Below are positions 30,459 to 42,909 of a DNA stretch of 64,000 nucleotides, in pieces. The position numbers and the translations under genes are program-made. The DNA comes from Ceratobasidium sp. AG-K. Taxonomy: Eukaryota > Basidiomycota > Agaricomycetes > Cantharellales > Ceratobasidiaceae. Under the pieces are notes generated by a model. It did not search any database, was not told where the DNA came from, and saw only the letters and a program-made list of their open reading frames with translations. The stretch is taken from positions 868,001 through 932,000 of the forward strand of contig JAWNGF010000001.1 in the NCBI GenBank assembly GCA_037039685.1, written 5' to 3'. The stretch's first letter is position 1; every line of letters begins with the position of its first letter.

Positions 30459-32192
30459 GGTGGAAGGGTATGAACGAGTTGATGATTTGCCCTCCGTTCC
30501 AGGGGTGTCCTTATAAGTCTTCCAGGATACTCGGGTCGTGTCCTTTCGTAACTTTACGCGAGAAAGTCGTGGAGTGATGATGACAAAGGGTTCGGTATTG
30601 CCTCGAGTCAGCCCAGAGTTTCCTCAATGCTGTTCACCGGCGAGCGAAGTGAAACCGATTATTAGTGCGTAAATCCTAGGAATTATGATATTCGAGCAAC
30701 GTGGTAGCCCATTGGCATAGGTTTTAGTCGCAAACCTGTCGGATAATGCCTCCATTTCTTGGGTTCTAATTAGCGCCCTGCTTTTCGTTGACGGGCTTTT
30801 ATTGATCCCCGGTTACACCGTGGTTCGATTACGTGTTCGCCGATCATTGTGCTGCGCCTTTCCCCCAAGTAACTTGGAACAGCACCGGGTGTTTGGGGGG
30901 GGGGCTCTCCTCAGATATTCGAAGACCCACTTCGTAAGTATAATACCCAGCAGAATTTTCTTTCTATTCAGCTGCGAGTGCCTACTCCAGCTTCCTTTTT
31001 TAGACTCCATCCCCTGGTGTTTCCGTTTCTTACAAGCAATTGTATACCCATGGCTTACCGCCCTCAAGGCAAATAAAACTCCGGCTCTAGCTAAGGGCAG
31101 GCCACTTCTTTCAGAGCCGATCCTGTTGCTATTCTGGGCCGGCTCATTCCGAGCCCAACCTCAGGTCAGCATTGTTTTTTGAAGCATTCGAAGCCAAGTT
31201 CGATCAGTTCAATTAATATGCACCCCGACCTAACGATGCACGAAGTAAATCATGCTCTCCGCGTCACTCGCGTGGTCCCCATGACACCGATGCAGCAGCC
31301 TGTGCGCTGTGATTGTGGCACCCACGTGCACGCGCCGCTAGCATTCATCGGCCGGAAAGCCGTTGGCTTCTACCAGAGCTACCGGGACCAGAGCTCGTGA
31401 ACCCTATCTCATATTGTTGCAAAGTGAAGCAGCCCTTTTCTCGCAGAGCGCAGGTGGCGTTTATCGCGCTTGGGCCATGGCTCGTGGCCACAGTACGGTG
31501 GAGGTGGATCGGCGAGCTCGGAATTGCTTGATCGTTTCTATGCCGCTCAGCACCGCAAAAGCCTTTCAGACCCACTCAAGTCACCGAAATGCAATGCTGT
31601 GGCGTACATCAGCTTTGAATCTGGGGTCGTTTCAAGTTATATGCGTGTAACTCAGGGATTTCGACGGGTTGAACTGTGGCGATGTTGACAGCTACGATAC
31701 TAAGCACCATTGGGCCTAGTAGAGCGTGGACGTAGCTGTGCTTTTACACTTTTTTAGGGTGTGCCGTATGATCTTTCGGAGCTGGAGTTGGGAGGTTTCT
31801 TAAAACAGGCGGCGAGAGTGGCTGAGCATGTGGCTCGACCTCGTACATTGAAGCTCTCGTCCCCCTCCCCCCTCCTGGTTTGTCGGTTGTTCGCTCAAAA
31901 CTGACCCGCAGTCTGTCCGATTCTGTCACCTGGAGTGTCTTTCAGAGCCTGTGAAACTTTCTTCTTGAATATTGCATCTGGTTGATTCGTAGCCACTAGA
32001 AATCAGTAGAATCCTGGGTTGTCGACTCCAATCCATCTACGTGTTGTGGCGTAACGTTGGTCAAATACTCTTCAAATATGTTGACTCGAACGCAGAAATA
32101 TCCAATATTCTATAAATACAACACATAGAGCTTACACTAAAACTATACGGGAATCTATCAGGTGACTCGATCCGGTTGCGGTTTCAGAACGA
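30459..32192. other. Intergenic region, DUF2235 to hypothetical gene
   Basis: About 1.7 kb. Overlapping frames at 31313-31690 look partly protein-like but need several stops or frame changes and have no recognisable domain, so no gene is called. A G run is described separately. Confidence 0.35.
30895..30904 (+). repeat. Poly-G tract
   Basis: An uninterrupted run of 10 G residues upstream of the DUF2235 gene, the second long G run in the window. Confidence 0.75.
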
Positions 32193-33169
32193 TTACGAGG
32201 TTAAGATCCGCTTGAGGCCAAGACGCAAGCTGTGCGTGAACTTCCTTCTGCTAGAGATATTAGACTGGGTTTCATAGTCGCTTGGGTGACCTTCTGCGTG
32301 GATGAAACAGATATGGCCGGTATGGCATAAACAATGCATTTCGGGGGCATTCTCAACGATGTCTTGGAGGTCCTTTTCAAACGTGGTGTCGACGGTCGAA
32401 TACCAGCTGGCAGTTTTCGAGCGGTCATAGTCCATCGTACAATCTGAGTCCAAGGCGATAATGCGGCCACCAAGGGCAAAGTGGGGGAGTGAAAGGTGGA
32501 AGGTTTTGGATCTGGCGCGCGACTTGGACTTTTTTGACCCTGAGGAGGCTAGGAGCTCGAGCTCCTTGTTGCATTCAGACCGAGGTGTGCTCCGAGAGCT
32601 TGAACTCCTGGAGGAGATAGCTTGGGAAAGCCTCGGCCGCTCGACACGAGGCTCGGACTTGGGCCAGCTAATTGCAGGTTCGTGATTCCGGCTCTTCCAG
32701 GTTACAGCGAGTTCGTTCAAGAATGGCGGCGTATTCTTCACGGGTCGCGTGCTGGACGATTGGTAGTACCACGGCGCTTAGAAGATCTTCTCCTTCCTGT
32801 ATGCGCAGGAGGCGCTGTTAGTTGATGAGGCTTGTCCATATTTGGCTTTAACTTACGAGATTTTCATCAACTGAGCCTTCGGAGTGGGACGAATGAAGAG
32901 TTGCCAACGCACGTAATTCAACGTGATAGATTTGGGCAAGGAGACCGACATTTGGGGTCATCGGAAGCTGACCTATTGTGACGTTCTAACAGGCCAAACG
33001 TCATGTTAGTCATTCCAACCAACGGCACTAGGGAAGAATTAGCTCTACTCACATAGCTAGCGACAAGGTCAAGAATGAATCGCACCACGTCACGTTCCCT
33101 ATCGGTTACGACCTCAAAACACGAGAGGAGAATGTAGGCGATGAATGGGGCGTTGTATACGGAAAACAT
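32193..33169 (-). CDS. Hypothetical protein, exon structure uncertain
   Basis: I do not recognise this family. The start ATG gives MFSVYNAPFIAYILLSCFEVV. Exon 1 (39 codons) can splice via a GTGAGT donor to LPMTPNVGLLAQIYHVELRAL, which splices in frame to RLLRIQEGEDLLSAVVLPIV and a helical stretch ending in a stop at about 32668. The last part reads in a different frame: a Ser/Arg/Lys-rich linker (SGSKKSKSRARSKTF) and a tail with GGRIIALDSDCTMDYDRSKT and CLCHTGHICFIHAEGH, which looks coding. No intron joins the two frames cleanly, so either a one-base error or a missed splice lies in about 32670-32740. The Cys/His cluster near the end might bind metal. It may be lineage-specific. Confidence 0.5.
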
Positions 33170-33688
33170 GGCAGTGGTGATAGACTGAACAAATCAGAAC
33201 TCCCGAACAGCGAGGGGCGGTCAAGTAGTCAGAGAAGGCTTGAATGACGGGGAACGAAAGAGAGGGTATATATAACCCCCTCCAGACAAGCAGGCCCAAT
33301 CGCACAGCATTCCAGCAGGCACCCCGCAGATGTCCGTGTGTGATGCAAACGCATGTCGATAACCTCGGATTGGACCATCATGGAGTAGGGTGACAGGTCC
33401 AGGGCTATGCAAAAGAGGCTTGACAGTCATTATCGGGTCACCAATAATAGCATCCAAACAAATCCCGCCCAAATCCAGTCCCACGTGACCCATAAAAACG
33501 AGGACTTGGTCACACGAAGATCCTCCGGGGTAGAATAGATAGAAGAATAATGGTCAAAACAAAATGGAATAGACTACGTTTGTGAGATGGAGTAGTGTAC
33601 AATGCGGAAAACGCTAGAATAACAGCACAAGACAGGATGACTATAAAAGCGACTAACAATAGACAACCGATAAACACGAAATCATAGT
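33170..33688. other. Gap between hypothetical gene and MED13
   Basis: 519 bp covering the promoter of the minus-strand hypothetical gene and the 3' flank of MED13. Nothing else is recognisable. Confidence 0.35.
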
Positions 33689-36600
33689 TTAAGAGGAAGG
33701 CTCGGCAGGGAAATCGACAGGGACCAGCGCGCGATTATCTGCAACGCCAACAATTACAGTCAGCATAGCGAGGTGAACAGGCAAGGGGTCTAGGGATGGT
33801 AAGCGGGCTTGAGTGAGGAATGAAAGAGCATAGAAGCTCTGAAGGAGCTCGCGCCATGGGTCGCCCCCTGACTTCCAGAGACTCGAGTTGCGGGTGAGGG
33901 CAACGTGCAAAAGATGGAGCTGGGAAGAAAGAACAGTGACGGGTGGATCGTCTGGTTTTTGCAGTGTCTCGAGTGCTTTGCCCATAGGTCGTGTGGTAGC
34001 AGGGTCGGTCAGGCGGAAATAATGGGCGGTCGCGAGAGGGAGTACGCCGGACGGAAGATCGGTAGTGGATTCTAGGTCGGGAACTGTACAGATTTCAGTG
34101 TCAAATCCGGGCAAAACCAAGTAATCATTGGCTGTTAGGTCGATAACAGACGACGAGGGTAAACCAGGTGGCGCGATTGCCGCTTTGAAAGAGGGAGAGG
34201 AACAGGTTGAAAGTGCCAGGCCTGATGTGTGGTCAAAACTGAGCACAGACACATGCATTCCCATACGAGGGTCTTTCATGTTACTGGATGTGTGTGTCTC
34301 CCAAGCTATCGAAAAACTGTCAGATGTGTTCGCTCGCGTGGCTCGGAAAGATTACCTTCAAGCTCCTCAGGGTCCATTACTCCAATCCGACAAAAGACAA
34401 TTCTCCACTCGATCGCCGCACGCTTGGCAAATCGCATCGCAAATGCCCACACTTTGGCCACGATTTTGGCCGCCGACATTTCCTCTTTCGCTTCCTCCCC
34501 GTCTCTCGCATGCTCTTCCGACGCCCGCCAGATACTAGTCTCATATGCTTCCCCGCGCTCATCAACACACGTTGCGCCCAGCCACTGACGTGACTTGGAA
34601 AAGCCATATGCGACGTGTAAGAACATGTGTCGGTCCATCACCTCGCGCTGGCCATCCGGCCAACCCATGGAAAATCGGAATCGAGGCGCGAGCGGGCGAG
34701 CAAGCGTAAAGGCGGGAACATGAATAATTGTCTCGGCAGGGCTAGGAAGCTTGAGGATTTCTCGCCTGACCCGTCGTGCAACGGTGCGAGGGATGCGGTC
34801 GTACACGGCCAGTGTGGTATGTTCGAGATGTTGCCGGGATTCGGGTGGTCCAGTAGTGTGCTCGAATAGTAAAGAAGCGGGGACAAGATGGACCGAGAGC
34901 CGTTCGCGATGTTCGACCAACGCAGAGGCGAATGCATTGGACTTGAGGTTAGGGAGGAATGATTGAAAAGCGGGAGTAGATAGGGCGCGCTCAGGGAGAA
35001 TTAAATATAGCACAATATGCGGAGAAGATTGAGGCAGAGCGGATATCAACGAGACTATTTTCGCGGATCAGCAAAAAACTGTACTGGCGCAGGAATACCT
35101 ACCTAGCGTCTTGAGCATACCCTCCCACCTCACAGGCACGAGGCCGCCCCCGATCTCTCCTATTGTATGCTTGCCCAGTCTCCGGCCCTACCCCAAATCA
35201 ACGTCACTCCCTCGGTCAAATCAAGCACATACCTCATAGACTTGGCCAATCCTCTGCAACCACCTCTCCACGATCCCACCTTCTTCGCCCTCTTCAAACA
35301 CCGCATATGCATCAACGTCCTTCTTTCCACCCACAGGCTCCAACCCCATCGTCTCCCAAAACCTCAAAGCGGGCGTACTCATCTGCACCACCTGCCCACT
35401 ATGCCCAATCGAAATCTTGGGCTGCCGAAGTTTCTCCAGCCGAGGCAACTGCATGTACGGCCGGTCCGTCAAGATTTCGTGTCCGACCTCCAACTTGGGT
35501 ACTGCGGTCAGCTTGGCTATCGTCATCAACATGCCAGGAGCGATAGACGAGAGGCAATCTCCGAGCAACATGAGCTCATTCCGGCTGGGTTGAGTCTGGA
35601 GCAATGCTTGGATGGGCTCGACTTGACAGAGGTTCATGCCCCATACCCAATTATCGACCGCCTCGCGCGCGAGAACGTTGGCACTCGCTTCGATGGCTTC
35701 TTTACTGGCTTCGTGCACGTCGCCTGGTGAGACGGGTGTGGGCACTGATACCGGTCCCGGAGCAGCTGGTTTGGCGTCTTTGCCGTCGGTCCAGGACAGG
35801 ACGTCTCCTAGTGCACCAGAACCAAGCATACTCGGTCGGAAGAGGGCAGCCAGCAATGCCGGCCCGGGAAGAGACGATCGGTTCGGGTGCGCACTCGTAG
35901 GTGGAGTCGTCCCTCGAGACGGAGCCGCAGTACCGGGAACAGTCCCAGCAAGAAAGTCCATCTCAGAGCCGTCGGAATCCGAGTCGGAAGCATCGGACGA
36001 GAGCGTAGCAGTCGGTGAATGCGGCCGTGAAGCGGGTTTCTTGGCCTCTACCGTTATCCAATCCCGCGCAAACACCGAAACGACGACGTTTTCGCTTGGC
36101 TTTGCATAAGCGAGCTTGAGCGTTCGGATACGTTTGGCCGACGGATTGGTCATCCCGACATATCCTGTGCGAAGTCGTCTGAGCGCATTTGGAGACTGCT
36201 GCGGCGTCGGTAGTTGGTTTTTGAACTGAAATTGTGGGAGATGGGATAGTTGGAGTTGAGGAAATGGGCGGGGTCGAAGGGTCGGGTTTTGAGTGAGCGG
36301 TTGGAGTTGACGATTCGTTGGTTGTAATTGGGTCCCAGGTGGAGGCGCGAACCCAGGCTCCAGCCTTTTCGCAGGGGCCCCGGTCAACGTATTTGCTCCG
36401 CTAAGACTTCGCACACGACCGGCAATCATCCTCGTCTGAGGCTCAGTTCCTGATGCGATAACCGTAACTGCCCTCGTCCGCGTCGATCCGCCCCTGATTC
36501 CAAACTTGGCCTCGCGCCCACGATACTTTTGGTCGACGCATTCAAACTTGTCGGTAAACCGTAACGCATCAAACGGACGTCCCTCGCCAGGCTCCGAAGG

Positions 36601-38873
36601 CGGGGTAAGTGGGAAGTAGGGTTTATCTTGGACGATGGGTAGGGGTGTTGAGGTTGAAGATGGGAACGGAGATGAGAATATCTTGGGTGTAGGTGGGTTC
36701 GGGGGATCGATTTCCATGTCTGCTTTCAAGGTGGATGGTATTGACGGGAGTAGGGTAGGTGTCGGCGGGTTCGGAGGTTCACTTGCATGACCGATGGCAA
36801 AGCAGCTACTTCGGGTACCGGGGGAACGCTTGGACCCGCGTTCCAGTCCCCTCCAAAGAAATTAAAATCCTCGTCTCGGAGCTCTCCATCCATGTCGTCG
36901 GTCCCATTCTTTTGCTCTTCCTGTATCGTAGGGGCGTTCCATAGGTCAAGCGGATCTGCATCGCCGGATGCGGGTGGAGCAGCGTCGTACCCAAAATTGA
37001 ACGGGCCGTCGGGAAATGCAGTATTGTCCGGATACGTAGCCTGTCCAAACACAGAATCCTGATCTGGGAACTCTTGATCGCCAAAAAGATCCATCCCAAG
37101 TGCAAAGGCATCGTCCGAAGAAGGCGAGGTGGTAGCTCCAGTCGGAACAGTAGGCGCAGCGGTAGCAGCAGCATTAGCAGCCGAACCCACATACAGAAGC
37201 GGGGTATTCGCTAGCGGGGATGGGTACAGCCCCGACGTAGGCGTCTGGGTCTGAACAGCCGGCGGGTGCGCCGCTTCGACCGGCGTCGATGGACCGGTCG
37301 CTACACCTCCCCCAAGCACCCCCGGCCCGGGAATCGGCACGGCACTTCCGCTCCGTGCGCGCTCCATTCTCGCACGCTGTTTTTCCTTTTCCTTTTCACG
37401 TGCGCGGACGACGGCGTCGATGAGATTGGCAGCCGTGTCGGCGAGCGAGGCGAGTTCGGGCTGTGGCGCGGACGTCGAGGCCGAGGGTTGAGGCGGGACT
37501 TGGGCGAGGGTGATCGGTTTGGATAGTTTTGCCTTTTTTGCACCGAATCGTCTGGGTTTGGCCCACGCCGTGCCGGCTCCGGTCTGAACGGGCAGTGTGG
37601 GTGGGAGGTTCGGTAATTTGGAGACGTCAATGGCCGACATTTTGCTGTCGACGACGCAGAGAGTTCTTGGCCAGACGATATACATGCCTCTTGACCCGGC
37701 TGTGGCGCTCCCCGTGGCTGCGGGCGTCGTAGCAGACGGGGTGGGCAGTCCCGGCGGAGATGCCGCATTTGTTCCTGTGGCGGGGGGCAGAGGCAGCCAA
37801 AGGAGGAGACATGGCGAGGCGCTTGCAGCTGCGGGGACACCTCGGCCACCCAGAGATTGGAGGAATCCATAGGGGGTGGGGCCTGTAAAGGGCGCAAGCG
37901 CGTAGGCCGGGGAAAATGTTGGAAGCAAACGAAGAGGCGTTCCTGGAACAAGTGTGTTGGATGGTAGGGCGTACAAATGTGTTGGATGAGGAACAAGGTG
38001 AATGAGGATGTGAGATGGCGAAGAGGGGCGAGGAAGGGGGTGAGATAGCGAAATATGGATGTGGGCGTGCGTGAGGGATCTACTTGGAAATTAGATTACG
38101 CCCAAAGAGCAAACGTGAGACTCACCGCTGCTCGGACCACGGTCGGCCCCATTCACCAGTGGGAGTTTGAGGGGGGTTTAGTAAGACGCCATGTGGAGTT
38201 GGTAGAAGATGCAAATGGGTCAGACGTTCAAGAACCAGGGCACGCAACGCAGATATCCATAGTTGATACAGATGGCGCAACGGCTGGCGGACCGGTCTGC
38301 TGGATTTGAGGGCTGTGCGAGCAAGGGGACAGATAGTGGGTGGCCGAGGTTTGGTGCAGTCGGCACAGGGTATAGCAGCGGTCGCACACTGGGCAGAGCA
38401 AGGGTGGAGGTGTGACAAGTCAAAGCGACACAGCGCAGGAGTTGTTTCTGCAAAACGTCAGCATGAACAAACACGATAATTAGAGACTTACCTCTTAATC
38501 CCAGAGTACTAAAATCCAAGGCCGAAAGACGCGGGGCGGCGGCGTCAGCGGCAACGACAGCAAATGCCCAGAGCGTGAGCTCCACGTCGGGTTTGACGAC
38601 CGCCGCAAGCGCCGATGCAACGTCTGGGGCACCGGCAGCAACATCGAATATGTGTCGCCTAGCAGTTTCTATACCATCGTCATGTCCTGTCCAGCAGCGA
38701 CACACCACAGCTGCCGTTTGGGGTATAGGAACAGCCGAGACGAGGAGAGCAGCACTAGCAGTAAGCGCTGAGGGAATAAGTGTTGGAACAGGTGTTGGGG
38801 CCACCCTAACAGGTGCCGGGGCCGGCGTTTGTGTCGGCGTCGTCACTGGTTTCGCCGGCAACGGATGGCTCAT
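33689..38873 (-). CDS. MED13: Mediator complex subunit 13 (SRB9/SSN2)
   Basis: Largest subunit of the Mediator CDK8 kinase module, which represses or tunes RNA polymerase II transcription. The N-terminal domain is seen in VCRCWTGHDDGIETARRHIFD-like, WSEQR, then LVPGTPLRLLPTFSPAYALAPFTGPTPYGF. A long Pro/Ser-rich middle contains YFPLTPPSEPGEGRPFD and DKFECVDQKYRG. The C-terminal half has LGKHTIGEIGGG, SPHIVLYLILPE, RPLAPRFRFSMGWPD, QWLGATCVDERGE, and VSVLSFDHTSGLALS, and ends near LPVHLAMLT. About six exons. Near 36786 the frame breaks by one missing base (SVM to ASEPPNPPTP); no intron is needed once it is restored. The family is assigned on domain order and C-terminal motifs. It is divergent from the DUF2433 gene, 119 bp apart. 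Confidence 0.85.
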
Positions 38874-38992
38874 CGCGGCCAGTCGCAGAGAGGATCACAC
38901 CGCCCAGCGCTTACCTCGTGGCGCCTGTTATCTCCGCGCCTACTCCCAAGCGCTCTGCTTGGTCATCCCCTTTTGCCACTTTGTCGTCCACC
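38874..38992. promoter_or_regulatory. Bidirectional promoter, MED13 / DUF2433
   Basis: Only 119 bp lie between the two divergent start codons. No TATA box is visible, which fits housekeeping-type initiation. Confidence 0.45.
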
Positions 38993-41400
38993 ATGTCTGG
39001 CGTAAACACCTCTACTGCTGTGCTTGACTCGGGGTCTGGTCGCATCCTGTGCATCGCAGACATCCGAGGCCACCTCTCCACCCTCAACCAGCTGGCCCGC
39101 GATGCCCGCGCCGTAGCCATCATCCACACCGGCGACTTTGGCTTTTTTGGTGCGTCTCTTTGTCTTCTTTTTCCAGCTGTCAATTCACTCACCCGCCGTA
39201 GAACCATCCAGCGTCGACCGCATCAGCGACAGGTAGGATCATCGCCCCCCCAGATCTTCCAACTGATTTTAACTTGCACAGGACCCTGCGCCACTTGGTT
39301 TCCTACTCGCCGCTCATCCCCCAAGACGACCGACCTGCACTTCTCTTGCCAGACGCACCCATCCGCCAGTCTATCGCCTCGGCAACGACGTTCAAGCTCT
39401 CCGAGTTCCCCCAACTCCTCTCCGGTGAAATAACCCTCGACGTCCCGGTCTACACCGTCTGGGGTGCATGCGAAGACGTTTTCGTTCTCGAAAACTTCCG
39501 CCAGGGCACCTACAGCGTTCCTAACCTGCACATCATTGATGAGGCTACGACGCGAAGGATCGACGTCGGCGGGGTCTCGCTCAGGCTACTCGGACTCGGC
39601 GGTGCACTCGTCCCGCACAAGCTATTCGACAACGGAGACGGTCGCGCGACGATCGCAGGTGGGCAAGGTACCATGTGGACCACCGTACTCCAAATGGGCG
39701 AACTACTCGACACGGCTCGACGGGTGTACGACGCGTCTGAAACGCGTCTGTTCCTCACTCATGCTCGCCAGGGCGGGAGGGCATCCTTGCTCAAATGGCC
39801 CTGGCGGCTCGAGCCGACTTGACCGTTTCTGCGGGGCTGCACTTTAGGCACGCGAGCAGCTACAACGAGTTTAGTGTGCAAGAGGACATGGACGGGTTCA
39901 GGAACAAGCTCGTCAAGGGCAAGGAATCGTTTGACAAGGTCTGGGAGAACGTTCGCGCACAGGTCGAAGCTGTCATCGAGTACGCTTTCGCTTTCTTTCT
40001 TATTTTCATTACTAATAGATACCCCAGCGACCGTCAACGTGGACTCCTCGAAAATGCACTTAGCATAATTGACCGCATTCCCCCTCCCGCCCCAGCCCCC
40101 GGCCCCAACCCAACCAACTCCATACCAGGCGAAGAACCCGCATGGAAAAACTGCTGGAACTGGAACCTTTGCGACGCATCCTACGGCTCCCTCGTCCTCG
40201 AAATCAAAGACGGACGGATTAGCGCTGAACTCAAGAGCCAAGGTTGATCCTCTCGTTCCTAACCTTTTCCGAACTAACATTCTTGGCCCTAGGATTCAAC
40301 TATGCCTACCGCAAGAACACTCAGTCTACCCAGCAGGGCGTCTCGACCAACACCAACGTTGGTGCAACCAAACCGCCTACTGCGGCCGCCTCGCCGGCAC
40401 CTGGCAACAATAAGAACCTCCGGTCCGCACCCGGGACTAAGCCTGGTACCCCCGCCCCTGCAGGTGCTAAATCCGCTGCATCGGCTGCCGGGTCGGCGCC
40501 TGGGACTAAACCCGCCACACCCGCACCTGGGACAGGGACCAAGCCTGGTACGCCGGCAGAAGGTGGAAGGCGTACACAGCGCAACTCGGTGGACGACTCC
40601 AAGGCGCCTGGAACTGGGAACGCATCGCCGGCTGTCGGCGGAGACGCTGTGTTGACCGAAGAGGGCAAAGGTCCGTGGTGCCCTTGAGTATTAAAGCACA
40701 TACTGAAGGAACCACTTCATTAGACAAGCCATCCGATTCGAACTTGGATAGCGTTAGGTCCCAGGACGGACGAAGCACAGGTGCTCAAACTCCTCCGACT
40801 GGTATGCACCTACCACCTCTAGAAACAATTTATTCTGACCTTGGTTTGATAGGTCCGAAGAGACACCCGTGGACCCTTTACATGCGCCCTCTTCCGATCC
40901 CAGTCACCGAGGACGAAATCAAGACGTTCTTCGGTGAATCAGCCAGCGGCGTACGTCCTATTCGGCCCTCTTCCGTATCATAACTTACCCTCGGCTTCAG
41001 ATCCAAAATATCAAAATCCCCCTCGAGTACAAGGGCCAGCCGAACCAACAACGTGGATTTGCCTATGTCGAGTTCGAGGACGAGGAAGCCATGAAGCAAG
41101 GTTTGGCCAAACATGACGAGGTACGTTGGACCCGTAATGCAATACACTTTGTCTCATTGTCATATCTAGTCTATCCGCGATACCAAACCCAACGTTGAGA
41201 TCTCCAACCCTACCGACCACTCGTCTTCCTTCCGAGGCGGATTCCGTGGGCGTGGTGGACCAGGACGGGGCGGAGGATTCCAAGGCGGCCGAGGTGGCGG
41301 AGAAGGTGGAGGCGGATCCAGGTTCGGAGGGTTCGGCCGGAGCGCGGCACAAGCGATTTCGCAAGCCTCTGGTCGAACGCCTGGGGGCAAAAAAGAGTGA
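38993..41400 (+). CDS. DUF2433 metallophosphoesterase-like protein fused to an RRM
   Basis: The N-terminal part is a calcineurin-fold DUF2433 protein: ILCIADIRGHLSTL, IIHTGDFGFF, VYTVWGACEDVFV, LRLLGLGGALVPHKLFD, LFLTHA then SPGREGILAQMALAARADL, and SAGLHFRHASSYNEF. Classical metal ligands are altered (DIRGH, GDFGFF, GACED), as in this family, so catalysis is uncertain. A Pro/Ala/Gly-rich linker follows (many APGTKPGTP repeats). Then HPWTLYMRPLPIPVTEDEI and RGFAYVEFEDEEAMKQG form an RRM, ending in an RGG-like tail (FRGGFRGRGGPGRGGGF). Two one-base breaks, near 39764 (HA to SPG) and 40674 (GKGP to VVPL), must be repaired for continuity. The RRM has no ATG of its own near its start, which favours one fused RNA-binding protein. 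Confidence 0.72.
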
Positions 41401-42909
41401 TCAACTCATGTTTGAATGTTTTGTGGTAATACGTAATACAGGTTTATTCAGGATTAAAAAGTACTTTGTTGGTCGCATTGTGTGGGATTTGAGAAGTGTT
41501 GAATGCAAGCCTCAGACGAATGTGCATGTTTGGCATGGTGTGCGGCGTACCGTCAAGGGCGGCAGGTACGCGTCATGTCCCCGTCAGCTGTCGAGAGTCC
41601 GCAGCCATGGGGCGAATCGGAATCATCCGACGGGCCAAGCTGGGAATTTCTGTCCGCTCGAACAGGTGTTGATATGGCATGTTGCAGATACTATTTTTGG
41701 CTCGACCTGCACAGGCATGCCTAGGTTTGGTTCCACGCCCAGGATAACCCTCTCAGCCTCAGCTGATCCATGGTCAACCGAATCGAATTTACCTACGCGC
41801 TAAATTTGGCGAGCTCGAGATAAGGCAATGGCTATTCATTGACCCACAATCATGCAATTTATGCCCTATATGCGCGTGCGCTGGCAATCCACAAGGCGGC
41901 TGAAGACAGAGTCTTTCAGCCGCTTGTAAATTTCGACGAATATTTGACAAATATGTCACCTTATCCGATCGCGAGACTCAGGGTTTTCACCAAATATCGA
42001 GCGGAACAAAATGTCTGGTACCCCAGCTTTCAGCCTCGTAGCTTAGCAGAGAGTCTCGGGTCGTACAGAATGAAAGCTGCGAGGCGCTACTCCGCCCGAC
42101 GAATTCCGCTACACGATAGGCCTGCACGCTTAGGTATAGCTCGGACAGATAATTCATTATGTCTGCACTGAACCATGCAAGACCCCCTCACAACAGAGCG
42201 TCCACAAACCGGGGACATACAACACCCGCCAGTTGACTTCTGGTAACCAAGGTATATGCGTCATTCTCCAAACCAGGCGGAAACGAGCACCACAAGACAG
42301 CTCCCGCTAACAATCCGCCCGTTGCCAAATTACACCCCACTGGAAATCCGTGCAGGCACTAATGAATGGATCAACCGCTTCGACAAAGTCATCGGGAGTC
42401 AGATCTACCTGCTGCTCAATCACGCTTAAGTCTCAATTTAAAATAAATTTAGGTACAAATAAACCACTTTTAATTTCAATTATAATGAATCTACCATTGC
42501 GTGAATTGCAACACCAGCTTCGATAAATAGGTGATAAGACGGCTTTATGCGCTGGCAAACTTGGTGTGCCCGGAGAATTGGCGTGGAAATTGTTGCAGTG
42601 GTCAGGCGTCACTTGAAATTGCGTATTTTTCCGCCAGACAAGCATGGCTGAGCAACGTCTTTTCGTCATGGAAGTGACGGTCTGGTAATTCGAAACCTCC
42701 CTCTTGCTAACTGTCAGCCTCGCTTGCGACGATGAGCTCTCGCAACTTTGGAAATACCCCTAAACTGCATGTGGTCCGATGAAACACAGCGACTCTTGCC
42801 GGGCCGCTTCATTGCAGCAGTACTTAAAGGGGAACACGGGCTACCCAGGAGGTCGTTGTGAAACCCACATCAGAACCCATATCTCCATTCGCCTTTGTCG
42901 TCTACAATC
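41401..42909. other. Intergenic region upstream of GH12 gene
   Basis: About 1.5 kb with no supported gene. A TACTTAAAG sequence at about 42821, 89 bp before the GH12 start, is a weak TATA-like candidate. Confidence 0.35.

Noticed and set aside
31313..31690. Overlapping partly protein-like frames
   Set aside because: A gene would need several stops or frame changes to be ignored, and no family is recognised.
36730..36785. Intron between the two long MED13 open frames
   Set aside because: No donor/acceptor pair keeps phase, and the sequence between reads as Pro-rich coding matching its downstream continuation.
40675..41400. Separate RRM gene starting near 40675
   Set aside because: There is no ATG in the right frame near the start, and the upstream frame continues naturally if one base is added.
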